64,000 nucleotides of DNA from Pseudoruegeria aquimaris (GTDB taxonomy: Bacteria; Pseudomonadota; Alphaproteobacteria; Rhodobacterales; Rhodobacteraceae), in contig NZ_FWFQ01000003.1 of the NCBI RefSeq assembly GCF_900172235.1, positions 1-64,000 of the forward strand, in the 5' to 3' direction. Positions 36,261 through 44,386 of this stretch are shown here, in pieces. The notes under the pieces are model-generated. The model was not told where the DNA came from. It saw only the letters and a program-made list of their open reading frames with translations, and did no database searches. The stretch's first letter is position 1, and every line of letters starts with the position of its first letter. Made by a program: the position numbers and the translations under genes.

Positions 36261-37174
36261 CCGTCCCCATGATCTTTTCCGCCGAAGTCGCCGAGGCCCG
36301 CGCCGCCGGGGCGCCCATCGTGGCGCTGGAAAGCACCATCATCACCCACGGGATGCCCTACCCCCAGAACGTGGAGACCGCGCGGCGCGTGGAAGCCGAA
36401 GTGCGCGCCCACGGTGCCACGCCGGCCACGATCGCGGTGATCGAGGGCAAGCTGCACATCGGCCTCAGCGAAGATGAACTGGAGGCCCTCGGCCAGGCGC
36501 GCAACGTGGCCAAACTCAGCCGCGCCGATTTCGCCGCCTGCATCGCGCAGGGGCGCACCGGCGCCACCACCGTGGCCGCGACCATGATCGGCGCGCATCT
36601 GGCCGGCATCCGGGTCTTCGCCACCGGCGGCATCGGCGGCGTGCACAAGGGCGCGGAGCAGAGCTTCGACATTTCCGCCGACCTGCAGGAGCTTGCGCGC
36701 ACCCCCGTGACCGTGGTGGCCGCCGGCGCCAAGGCGATCCTCGACATCCCCAAGACGCTGGAGGTTCTCGAAACCCTCGGCGTGCCGGTGATCGTGAACG
36801 GCCAGGACGAGTTCCCCGCCTTCTGGTCGCGCCAGTCCGGACTTGCGGCCCCGCTGCGCATGGATGATCCGGCCCAGATCGCCGCCGCCATGGAGATGCG
36901 CGCGGCCATGGGGCTCGAGGGCGGCCACCTCGTCGCCAACCCGATCCCCGCCGAGGCCGAGATCCCGCGCGAGCGGCTGGCCCCGGTGATCGCCCGCGCC
37001 ATCGCCGATGCCGAGGCCCATGGTATTGCAGCCAAGCAGGTCACGCCTTACCTGTTGCAGCGGATCTTCGAACTGACGGACGGCGAGAGCCTCGAAGCCA
37101 ACATCGCGCTCGTGCTCAACAACGCCCGCCTGGCTGCCCAAATCGCGGGCGCGCTGGCCAAGCCGCGCGGCTGA
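36257..37174 (+). CDS. psuG: pseudouridine-5'-phosphate glycosidase
   Basis: The 305-residue enzyme cleaves the C-C glycosidic bond of pseudouridine 5'-phosphate to uracil and ribose 5-phosphate. Family motifs are VALESTIITHGMPYPQNVET, VIEGKLHIGLSEDELEAL, GATTVAATMIGAHLAGIRVF, ATGGIGGVHKGAEQSFDIS and GAKAILDIPKTLEVLETLG. It forms a two-gene salvage operon with psuK. The frame also opens upstream at 35972 but the ATG at 36257 gives the canonical N-terminus. Confidence 0.95.
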   Translation: MTVPMIFSAEVAEARAAGAPIVALESTIITHGMPYPQNVETARRVEAEVRAHGATPATIAVIEGKLHIGLSEDELEALGQARNVAKLSRADFAACIAQGRTGATTVAATMIGAHLAGIRVFATGGIGGVHKGAEQSFDISADLQELARTPVTVVAAGAKAILDIPKTLEVLETLGVPVIVNGQDEFPAFWSRQSGLAAPLRMDDPAQIAAAMEMRAAMGLEGGHLVANPIPAEAEIPRERLAPVIARAIADAEAHGIAAKQVTPYLLQRIFELTDGESLEANIALVLNNARLAAQIAGALAKPRG

Positions 37175-37256
37175 TCGGTCCGAACAGGCGCAACGGGCGT
37201 TGTTGCGACGCGCCAAAGCGCCTACACAACGCTGAACGCACACGGAACACGGACCG

Positions 37257-37955
37257 ATGGACAAGAAAGAAGACGGCAAGGAACGGCAGAAGCTGCATCT
37301 CTTCGCCCGCCTCAGGAACAACTTCCTGACAGGGATCGTCGTGATCGCCCCGATCGCGGTGACGATCTGGCTCATCTGGGCAGTGATCGGCTGGATCGAC
37401 GGTTGGGTCCTGCCTCTGATCCCGGACCGTTGGCAACCCGAGGAATACATCGGCATCAACCTGCGCGGGCTCGGTGTCATCGTGTTCCTCGTGTTCACCG
37501 TTCTGGTGGGGATGCTGGCCAAGGGGCTGATCGGGCGCTCGCTGCTGCATGCGGGCGAGCGCATCGTGAACCGGATGCCCGTGGTGCGCTCCGTCTATTC
37601 CGGGATCAAGCAGATCGCGGAAACGGTGTTCGCCGAACGCGACTCGAATTTCGACAAGGCCTGCCTCGTGGAATACCCGCGCAAGGGGCTCTGGGCCATC
37701 GCCTTCATCTCGACCAACGCCAAGGGAGAAGTGCGTGAGAAGATCCCCGCCGGGGAGGAAATCGTCTCGGTCTTCCTGCCCACCACGCCGAACCCGACCT
37801 CGGGCTTCCTGCTCTTTCTGCCCCGCCATGACGTGATCGAACTGGAGATGTCGGTGGAAGACGCCGCGAAGCTGGTGATCTCGGCCGGGCTCGTCTACCC
37901 GAACGGGAAAGATCCGACGCAGCCCCTGCGCGAAAAGCCCAAAAACATCACCTGA
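37257..37955 (+). CDS. DUF502 family membrane protein
   Basis: The 232-residue protein has two transmembrane segments (about 24-46 and 68-90) and a soluble C-terminal domain. LRNNFLTGIVVIAPIAVTIW, RMPVVRSVYSGIKQIAETVF and VFLPTTPNPTSGFLLFLPRH are the DUF502 hallmarks. The function is unknown. It is a single gene between psuG and the convergent patatin gene. Confidence 0.88.
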   Translation: MDKKEDGKERQKLHLFARLRNNFLTGIVVIAPIAVTIWLIWAVIGWIDGWVLPLIPDRWQPEEYIGINLRGLGVIVFLVFTVLVGMLAKGLIGRSLLHAGERIVNRMPVVRSVYSGIKQIAETVFAERDSNFDKACLVEYPRKGLWAIAFISTNAKGEVREKIPAGEEIVSVFLPTTPNPTSGFLLFLPRHDVIELEMSVEDAAKLVISAGLVYPNGKDPTQPLREKPKNIT

Positions 37956-38006
37956 CCGGGCGGCGCGCGGTGGCCGGGACGCGGCCCTTCACCGTCAAGC
38001 GCCCGT

Positions 38007-39080
38007 TCAGCCCCGGAACATCGCCTCCAGATCCACCGAATCCCGCTTCCCGAGGTTGCCCCGGTCTTCCGACAGGAACCGCTCGGCCGCCGCAACGCCG
38101 GCATCGAACAGCCGCGCCAGCGTGGCCGGGTTCGGGATCATCTTCGTGGCGACCGAAAGCTCGTTCATCAGCTCGTCGTCGGCGATCATGTGGATGTGCA
38201 GATCCTTCATCTCGTTTTTCTGCAACAGGCCCGCGGCCACAAGTTGCTGGGTGAAGGTGAGCGCGCGCAGTTCGCGCAGCAGCGAGGAGTTGAAGCTGAT
38301 CTCGTTGATCCGGTTCTGGATCTCCGCGGCGCTGCGCGGCAGTTCCTCCCGGTGGAGCGGGTTGATGTTCACGATCACCACGTCGCCGGGCAGATCCTTG
38401 TCCACGAGCGGAAACAGCGCCGGGTTGCCGATGTAGCCGCCGTCCCAATAGGCCTCGGTGGTGCCGGTGTCCGGATCTTCGATCTCCACCGCCTGGAACA
38501 GCGTCGGCAGGCAGGCCGAGGCCAGGATCGCCTGCGGGGTGATGGAAGCGCCGCTGAAGACCTTCAGCTTGCCCGTGCGCACGTTGGTGGCCGAAACGAA
38601 GAGATGCGGCTCGCAATCCTTGCAGACGAGATCGTAGTGGAAGCGCTCCGCGATGCGCTCCAGCGGGTTGAAATAGGCCGGGCCGTAATCGTAGGGGCTG
38701 ATGAAATTGGTGGCGGCCTCAGCCATCTGGAAGGGGATGGAGTGCTCGAAGAAGGCCGAGAACATGGAGGGAAAGGGCGAAAGCGCCGTCATCCAATTGG
38801 AGAACCGCCGATCCTCGACCGCCCCCATCTGCTGCCAGAGCCAGGCGAGGTTCTCCCGCGCGCCCTCGCGCCCGCCGGCGAGCATCCCGGCCTTCAGCGC
38901 CGCACCGTTCATCGCCCCGGCGGAGGTGCCGGAGATGGCGGCGATCTCGATGTCCTCTTCCTGAAGCAGCCTGTCCAGCACGCCCCAGGTGAAGGCGCCA
39001 TGGGCGCCTCCGCCCTGCAGGGCCAGGTTGATGCGGGTCCTGTCGCTCACGGGTTTCTTGCTCGCAAGTTTCTTGCTCAC
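38007..39080 (-). CDS. patatin-like phospholipase family protein
   Basis: This 357-residue protein is a predicted Ser-Asp dyad lipid acyl hydrolase. The oxyanion motif LQGGGAHGAF is at 21-30, the nucleophile Ser53 lies in ISGTSAGAMNG and the Asp in the DGGYIGNP motif. Bacterial relatives hydrolyse phospholipids or polyhydroxybutyrate. The start is a GTG at 39080 that overlaps the bdhA stop (GTGA). Coupling to 3-hydroxybutyrate dehydrogenase makes a role in polyhydroxybutyrate or ester turnover plausible but unproven. Confidence 0.85.
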   Translation of the reverse strand: MSKKLASKKPVSDRTRINLALQGGGAHGAFTWGVLDRLLQEEDIEIAAISGTSAGAMNGAALKAGMLAGGREGARENLAWLWQQMGAVEDRRFSNWMTALSPFPSMFSAFFEHSIPFQMAEAATNFISPYDYGPAYFNPLERIAERFHYDLVCKDCEPHLFVSATNVRTGKLKVFSGASITPQAILASACLPTLFQAVEIEDPDTGTTEAYWDGGYIGNPALFPLVDKDLPGDVVIVNINPLHREELPRSAAEIQNRINEISFNSSLLRELRALTFTQQLVAAGLLQKNEMKDLHIHMIADDELMNELSVATKMIPNPATLARLFDAGVAAAERFLSEDRGNLGKRDSVDLEAMFRG

Positions 39081-39850
39081 AGGGCCGTCCAGCCGCCGTC
39101 CACGCTGATCGTGGTGCCGGTGATCTGCGCGGCCGCATCCGAGCAGAGAAAGGCCACGGTTCCGCCGAGTTGCTCGGTGGTGGCGAACTGCCGGCTCGGC
39201 TGGCGCTCCAGCATCACTTCGCGGATCACGGTTTCGCGGTCCATGTTGTGGGCGGCCATCTGGTCGGGGATCTGCGCCTCCACGAGCGGGGTCAGCACGT
39301 AGCCTGGGCACACGGCGTTGGCCGTTATCGGCTCCTCGGCGGTTTCCAGCGCGGTGACCTTCGTCAACCCGACGACGCCGTGCTTGGCGGCCACGTAAGC
39401 GGATTTGAAGGGCGAGGCGGTGAGCCCGTGGGCAGACGCGATGTTGACCACCCGGCCCCAGCCCGCCTTGCGCATCATCGGCAGCGCGGCGGCGGTGGTG
39501 TGGAAGGCCGAGGAGAGGTTGATCGCGATGATCGCGTTCCATTTCTCCACCGGGAAGCTTTCGATCGGCTCCACGTGCTGGATGCCCGCGTTGTTCACGA
39601 GGATGTCGCACACACCGGCCTGCTCCACCAGCGCGCGGCATTCCTCGGGCGAAGACATGTCGGCCTTGATGTAGCGCGCCTGCACGCCGTGGGCCTCGGC
39701 CAGCTCGGCCGCCAGCGCGTGATCTTCCTCGCGGTCGGTGAAGGAGTTCAGCACCACGTTCGCGCCCAGCCGGGCCAGTTCGGTGGCCACGCCCAGCCCG
39801 ATTCCCGAGTTGGAGCCGGTGATGACGGCGGTTTTTCCCTTGATCGACAT
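39077..39850 (-). CDS. bdhA: 3-hydroxybutyrate dehydrogenase (SDR family)
   Basis: The 257-residue short-chain dehydrogenase has the NAD motif TGSNSGIGLG near residue 11, NNAGIQHVEPI, the catalytic Ser in NIASAHGLTASPFKSAY and the YVAAK pair. The tail ITGTTISVDGGWTAL and the loop GYVLTPLVEAQIPDQM match BdhA proteins, which interconvert 3-hydroxybutyrate and acetoacetate. The ATG at 39850 follows GAGGAGA; the upstream extension to 39976 is not used. It is first in an operon with the patatin gene. Confidence 0.92.
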   Translation of the reverse strand: MSIKGKTAVITGSNSGIGLGVATELARLGANVVLNSFTDREEDHALAAELAEAHGVQARYIKADMSSPEECRALVEQAGVCDILVNNAGIQHVEPIESFPVEKWNAIIAINLSSAFHTTAAALPMMRKAGWGRVVNIASAHGLTASPFKSAYVAAKHGVVGLTKVTALETAEEPITANAVCPGYVLTPLVEAQIPDQMAAHNMDRETVIREVMLERQPSRQFATTEQLGGTVAFLCSDAAAQITGTTISVDGGWTAL

Positions 39851-39957
39851 TCTGGTTCTCCTCGTCGCCTCAGATATTGGCGACACGGTAGATGCTGCGA
39901 GTGCGAAATGCACATCAAAATTGAGGCGAAATCCACGGCGCCGCGGGAGCGGGAGTG

Positions 39958-39990
39958 CCAAAAAAAACGCCCGCACGAAGCGGGCGTTAA
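39958..39990 (-). terminator. rho-independent terminator of the candidate small RNA
   Basis: A perfect 9-bp stem AACGCCCGC/GCGGGCGTT with a 5-base loop is followed on the minus strand by eight consecutive T (39960-39967 on the plus strand as A, two of them pairing in the stem). Confidence 0.85.
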
Positions 39991-40035
39991 GTTATTGAGG
40001 CAGGTTTCATACAGGCAAGAAACCTATCGAGCAGT
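39958..40035 (-). ncRNA. candidate ~80-nt trans-acting small RNA
   Basis: On the minus strand a promoter-like pair, TTGGCG (40065-40070) and TATAAC (40042-40047) with 17-base spacing, is followed by a 7-bp hairpin AGGTTTC/GAAACCT (40002-40008 with 40019-40025). A 9-bp terminator hairpin (39966-39974 with 39980-39988) and a run of eight T then follow. Start about 40035 and end about 39958 give roughly 78 nt. There is no coding frame. The terminator lies upstream of bdhA, so it does not end any annotated gene on that strand. Confidence 0.6.
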
Positions 40036-40041
40036 GAGTTT

Positions 40042-40070
40042 GTTATACGCAATCTCCCGCCATGCGCCAA
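40042..40070 (-). promoter_or_regulatory. sigma70-type promoter of the candidate small RNA
   Basis: The minus strand reads TTGGCG, 17 bases, TATAAC. This is the same -35/-10 pattern and spacing as the promoter at 22139-22167. Confidence 0.55.
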
Positions 40071-40149
40071 GCTAAAAGTTTGAAAACCCAAGGAAGCAGC
40101 GGTAGCCTTGCCCACAAAGAATAAAGGGAGCAGAAGGATTGTTGCCAAA

Positions 40150-41964
40150 ATGAGACCATCGATATTCCGGGCCTTCCGTCGCGGAAGCCTTGCCGCGGCC
40201 ATTCTGGCACTGGGGGGATTCGCGCAGGCCGAGCCGCAGCATGGCATAGCTATGTATGGCGAACCCGCCCTACCACCTGATTTTGTGTCCCTTCCCTACG
40301 TGAACCCGGATGCGCCCAAGGGCGGGCGGATCGTGCTGGGCGAAAGCGGCAGCTTCGATTCCCTCAATCCGCACATCCGCAAGGGCCGCGTGCCCTGGAT
40401 GCTGCGCTTCTACGCCTACGAAAGCCTGATGGCGCGTTCCTGGGACGAACCTTTCACGCTCTACGGCCTGCTCGCCGAATCGGTCGAGACGGACGAGGCC
40501 CGCAGCTGGGTGGAGTTCACCCTGCGCGAAGAGGCCCGCTTCTCCGACGGATCGCCCGTCACCGTGGAGGATGTTCTGTGGTCCTACGAGACGCTGGGCA
40601 CCGTCGGCCATCCGCGCTACCTCGGCGCCTGGACGAAGGTGGCCAAGGCCGAGGCCACCGGCCCGCGCAGCGTGCGTTTCACCTTCAGCACCGAAGACCG
40701 CGAACTGCCCCTGATCCTCGGCCTGCGCCCGATCCTGAAGAAGGCCCAGTGGGAGGGCAAGGATTTCACCGAAAGCGGGCTCACCGAGATCCCGATCTCC
40801 TCGGCGCCCTACGTGGTGGATGATTTCCAGGCCGGGCGCTACGTCTCGCTCAAGCGCAACCCCGACTACTGGGGCAAGGATCTTCCGGTGAACCGCGGCC
40901 GCGCCAACGTGGACGAGATCCGCATGGAGTTCTTCACCGACGGCACCGCCATGTTCGAGGCCTTCAAGGCCGGGCTGCTCACCTCCAACCGCGAGACCGA
41001 CGCCGCCAAGTGGGATCTGCAATATGATTTCCCGGCGGTGCAGTCCGGTGAAGTGGTGAAATCGCTGATCCCGCACCAGCGGCCCACCGGCATCGAGGGC
41101 TTCGTGATGAACACCCGCCTGCCCCAGTTCCAGGACTGGCGCGTGCGCGAGGCGATGATCACGCTGTTCAACTTCGAGTTCATCAACGAAACGATCAACG
41201 GCGGCGCCCTGCCCCGCATCTCCTCCTACTTCTCCAACTCCGTGCTGGGGATGAGCCACGATCCGGCCGAGGGGCGCGTGGCGGAACTGCTGCAACCCTT
41301 CGCGGAGGATCTGCTGCCCGGCACGCTGGAAGGCTACAGCCTGCCCGTCTCCGACGGCACCGAGCGCAACCGTGCCAACACGCGCCGGGCGCTCAAGCTG
41401 TTCGAGGAAGCCGGCTGGACGGTGCAGGACGGGGTGATGAAGAACGCACAAGGCGAGCCCTTCACCTTCGAGATCCTGCTGTCGCAGGGCTCCAGCCAGC
41501 ACCAGGCGATGATCGACATCTACGCCGAGGCGCTGGCCAAGGTGGGAATCGTGCCCACGATCACCACGGTGGAGAGCGCCCAGTACAAGGAGCGCACCAA
41601 CACCTATGATTTCGGCATGACCTACTACCGGCGCGGGCTGTCGCTGAGCCCCGGCAACGAGCAGATGGCCTACTGGGGCAGCGCGGGCGTCACCGAGCCG
41701 GGCAGCCGCAACTACATGGGCATGAACTCCCCGGCGGCCGAGGCGATGATCGAAACCATGCTCACCTCCACCAGCCAGGACGATTTCCGCGCCGCCGTGA
41801 AGGCGCTGGACCGCATCCTCACGGCGGGGCGCTACGTGATCCCGATCTGGTATTTCAACGCCAGCCGCATCGCCCATTCGGCCTCGCTCAAATATCCCGA
41901 GCACATCCCGATGTACGGCGACTGGATCAAGTATCAGCCCGATGTCTGGTGGGTCGAGGAATGA
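40150..41964 (+). CDS. extracellular solute-binding protein, family 5 (peptide/nickel type)
   Basis: The 604-residue periplasmic binding protein has a signal peptide (FRRGSLAAAILALGGFAQA) and the family 5 motifs MYGEPALPPDFVSLPYVNPD, GSFDSLNPHIRKG and SSAPYVVDDFQAGRYVSLKR. It resembles YejA-type oligopeptide-binding proteins of about 600 residues. The ATG at 40150 is preferred because the signal peptide follows it directly; a TTG at 40108 is in frame. No permease or ATPase genes follow, so the rest of the transporter is elsewhere. Its stop overlaps a small lipoprotein gene. Confidence 0.9.
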   Translation: MRPSIFRAFRRGSLAAAILALGGFAQAEPQHGIAMYGEPALPPDFVSLPYVNPDAPKGGRIVLGESGSFDSLNPHIRKGRVPWMLRFYAYESLMARSWDEPFTLYGLLAESVETDEARSWVEFTLREEARFSDGSPVTVEDVLWSYETLGTVGHPRYLGAWTKVAKAEATGPRSVRFTFSTEDRELPLILGLRPILKKAQWEGKDFTESGLTEIPISSAPYVVDDFQAGRYVSLKRNPDYWGKDLPVNRGRANVDEIRMEFFTDGTAMFEAFKAGLLTSNRETDAAKWDLQYDFPAVQSGEVVKSLIPHQRPTGIEGFVMNTRLPQFQDWRVREAMITLFNFEFINETINGGALPRISSYFSNSVLGMSHDPAEGRVAELLQPFAEDLLPGTLEGYSLPVSDGTERNRANTRRALKLFEEAGWTVQDGVMKNAQGEPFTFEILLSQGSSQHQAMIDIYAEALAKVGIVPTITTVESAQYKERTNTYDFGMTYYRRGLSLSPGNEQMAYWGSAGVTEPGSRNYMGMNSPAAEAMIETMLTSTSQDDFRAAVKALDRILTAGRYVIPIWYFNASRIAHSASLKYPEHIPMYGDWIKYQPDVWWVEE

Positions 41965-42080
41965 GAACGCCGGCCGCCGCCCTGCTTGCGCTCGGGCTTC
42001 TGCTGGGCGCCTGCGCCACGGTCGACGGGATCGGGCAGGATATCTCCACCGCCGCGCGCACCGTGGAAGATGCGCTCTGA
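41961..42080 (+). CDS. entericidin EcnA/B-like small lipoprotein
   Basis: This 39-residue protein has a lipoprotein signal peptide with lipobox LLGAC (Cys18), followed by ATVDGIGQDISTAARTVEDA. That is the compact amphipathic mature part typical of the entericidin A/B family (xTVxGxGxDIxxAxxxVxxA). Such proteins are envelope-associated and stress-linked. Its ATG overlaps the stop of the solute-binding protein (ATGA), so it is probably translated from the same message, and a terminator follows. It is too short for usual ORF cut-offs and easily missed. Confidence 0.85.
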   Translation: MRTPAAALLALGLLLGACATVDGIGQDISTAARTVEDAL

Positions 42081-42103
42081 CGGGCGCCCCGCACCGAAAC
42101 ACG

Positions 42104-42133
42104 AAAAGGGCCGGGTCATCCCCGGCCCTTTTT
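42104..42133 (+). terminator. bidirectional rho-independent terminator
   Basis: A perfect 11-bp stem AAAGGGCCGGG/CCCGGCCCTTT (42105-42115 with 42121-42131, 5-base loop) carries T-tracts on both strands. It separates the entericidin-like gene from the convergent XRE-cupin regulator gene. Confidence 0.88.
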
Positions 42134-42160
42134 CATCGAAGCCTCATCGCCCGGCGGGGC

Positions 42161-42784
42161 TCAGGTGAGCGATGTCACCCAGAGGATCGTGGCATCGTCC
42201 TCGGACACCGAAATCACGTTGTGCCCCATCGTGGCGTCGTAGTAGGCGCTGTCGCCCCGGCGCAGCTCCACCGGCTCGTAGAACTCGGTGTAGAGCCGCA
42301 CGATCCCGGTGAGCACGTAGAGGAACTCCTCGCCGTCGTGGCGCACCCAGCCCTCGAACTCCGAGATGTCCCGCGCTCGGATCCGCGCGCGGTAGGGCAG
42401 CATCTGCTTCTTGGTGAGCGCACCGGCGAGCAGCTCGTGCTCGTAGGTCGTGGTGACATGGGCCGTGCCGGTGCCGGCCTGCGTCACCGCCATGCGCCCG
42501 TTGACCTGGTTGCGCGACGGCGGCGTGAACAGCTGCGGCACCGAGATCTGGAGCCCCTCGGCCAGTTTCTTCAGCGCCTCGTAGGTGGGCGACATCTGCC
42601 CGTTCTCGATCTTGGACAGGGTCGAGCGCGCAAGCCCGGCCTGCCGGGCCGCCTGCTCCAGCGTCCAGTCGCGCGCCTTGCGCAGCTCGCGCACGCGCTC
42701 GCCCAGGTTCAGCGGCTCCACATGGGTGTCCTCGCCGCTTTCGCGGGCGATACGGATGATTTTCGTCTGATCGTCGTCGCTCAT
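42161..42784 (-). CDS. XRE family transcriptional regulator with cupin domain
   Basis: The 207-residue regulator has an N-terminal XRE helix-turn-helix (LGERVRELRKARDWTLEQAA and AGLARSTLSKIENGQMSPT) and a C-terminal cupin domain (HDGEEFLYVLTGIVRLYTEF and LRRGDSAYYDATMGHNV). PuuR-like proteins of this layout sense small metabolites. The start at 42784 is chosen by alignment of the short acidic leader. It is divergent from the CoA ligase gene across 66 bases, so it may regulate that cluster (inference). Confidence 0.88.
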   Translation of the reverse strand: MSDDDQTKIIRIARESGEDTHVEPLNLGERVRELRKARDWTLEQAARQAGLARSTLSKIENGQMSPTYEALKKLAEGLQISVPQLFTPPSRNQVNGRMAVTQAGTGTAHVTTTYEHELLAGALTKKQMLPYRARIRARDISEFEGWVRHDGEEFLYVLTGIVRLYTEFYEPVELRRGDSAYYDATMGHNVISVSEDDATILWVTSLT

Positions 42785-42850
42785 GGGCGCAGATATAGGG
42801 GAACGGCCGCACCGCTTGCAACTTGGCAAATGCGGGCGTAATTGTCAGTC

Positions 42851-44386
42851 ATGGTTTCCATTTTCGATCAGGGCACGCCGCCGCCCTGCCCCAGCCCCTT
42901 CAACATGGCCCGCCATGTGCTCGCCGCAGGCGCACGGACCCCCGGCAAGCCGGCGCTCGTGATCGCCGGCCCCGACGGCGCGCGCCGCTGCTACGGCCAC
43001 GGCGACCTTGAGCGCATGGTGCGCGGGATCGCCTCCGGCCTTTTGCGCCAGGGGCTCGCCCCCGGCGACCGCGTGCTCATGCGGCTGGGCAACAGCCTCG
43101 AATTCCCGCTCACATTCCTGGCCGCCATCGCCGCCGGGCTCGTGCCGGTGCCCACCTCGGCCATGCTGACCGCGCCCGAATGCAGCCGGATCGCGGCTGA
43201 GATCCGCCCCGCGCTGATCGTGGCCGATGCCGGCGTCGCCCTGCCCGACGCACCCGGCGTGCCGGTCGTCGCCGCCGGGGAACTGGCGCAATGGCGGGAT
43301 CTGCCGCCGGCGGACTACGTGATGGGCGACCCGGAGCGGCTCGGCTACATCATCTACACCTCGGGCACCTCCGGGCAGCCGCGCGCCGTCTGCCATGCGC
43401 ACCGCGCGATCTGGGCGCGGCGGATGATGTGGGATGGCTGGTACGGGCTCACCAGCGAGGACGTGCTGCTGCATGCCGGGGCCTTCAACTGGACCTATAC
43501 GCTGGGCACCGGGCTGATGGACCCCTGGTCCCGCGGTGCCACCGCCGTGATCCCGGAAGCCGGCACCCGCAGCGCCGATCTCCCGGCCCTTCTGGCGCGG
43601 GAGGACGTCACGATTTTTGCTGCTGCGCCGGGCGTTTATCGCCAGATCCTCAAGCATGGAAACCGGTTCCACCTGCCAAGGCTGCGCCACGGGCTCTCCG
43701 CCGGCGAAAAACTGCCCGATCCGGTCCGCGCGGCCTGGAATGCGGCCACCGGCACCGCCATCTACGAGGCCTACGGCATGTCGGAATGCTCGACCTTCGT
43801 CTCCGGCGCGCCCGGCCACCCGGCGCCCGCAGGGGCATCGGGCTACCCGCAACCGGGCCGCCGCGTGGCCGTTCTGGGCGAAGACGGACAGCCCGTGCCC
43901 CACGGCACGCCCGGCATCCTCGGGGTTTCAAACCGGGATCCCGGCCTGATGCTGGGCTACTGGGACGCCGAAGGCGAAACCCGCGCCCGCTTCGCCGGGG
44001 AATGGTTCCTGACCGGCGACACGGTTTCGATGGACGCCGACGGCGCGATTCACTACCTCGGCCGCAGCGACGACATGATGAACGCCGGCGGCTTCCGCGT
44101 CTCGCCGCTGGAGGTGGAGCGGGTGCTCAACGCCCACCCCGACGTGCTGGAATGCGCCGCCGCCGAGGTCATGGTGAAGGCAGACACCACCGTCATCGCG
44201 GCCTTCTACGTGTCCGAGGCCGAAATCCCCGAGGCCGCGCTTTCCGCCTTCGCCGAGAGCCGCCTTGCCCGCTACAAGAGCCCGCGCCTCTACCGGCGCG
44301 TTCCCGCCCTTCCCAAGGGCGCCAACAACAAGATCCTGCGCCGGAAACTGCGCGAAGACTTCGAGGCAACCCATGGTAAAGCTTGA
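42851..44386 (+). CDS. AMP-dependent acyl/aryl-CoA ligase
   Basis: The 511-residue adenylate-forming enzyme has the P-loop YTSGTSGQPRAVCHAHRA near 169-186, IYEAYGMSECS near 302-312, FLTGDTVSMDADGAIHYLGR, and the C-terminal catalytic Lys in PKGANNKILRRKLRE. It would activate a carboxylic acid with CoA; the layout resembles benzoate-CoA ligase-like members, but the substrate is unknown. ATG at 42851 is used; a TTG lies at 42842. It overlaps the next gene by 14 bases. Confidence 0.88.
   Translation: MVSIFDQGTPPPCPSPFNMARHVLAAGARTPGKPALVIAGPDGARRCYGHGDLERMVRGIASGLLRQGLAPGDRVLMRLGNSLEFPLTFLAAIAAGLVPVPTSAMLTAPECSRIAAEIRPALIVADAGVALPDAPGVPVVAAGELAQWRDLPPADYVMGDPERLGYIIYTSGTSGQPRAVCHAHRAIWARRMMWDGWYGLTSEDVLLHAGAFNWTYTLGTGLMDPWSRGATAVIPEAGTRSADLPALLAREDVTIFAAAPGVYRQILKHGNRFHLPRLRHGLSAGEKLPDPVRAAWNAATGTAIYEAYGMSECSTFVSGAPGHPAPAGASGYPQPGRRVAVLGEDGQPVPHGTPGILGVSNRDPGLMLGYWDAEGETRARFAGEWFLTGDTVSMDADGAIHYLGRSDDMMNAGGFRVSPLEVERVLNAHPDVLECAAAEVMVKADTTVIAAFYVSEAEIPEAALSAFAESRLARYKSPRLYRRVPALPKGANNKILRRKLREDFEATHGKA

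Noticed and set aside
42842-42850. TTG start for the CoA ligase
   Set aside because: The ATG 9 bases later gives a normal N-terminus, and nothing supports the rarer start codon.
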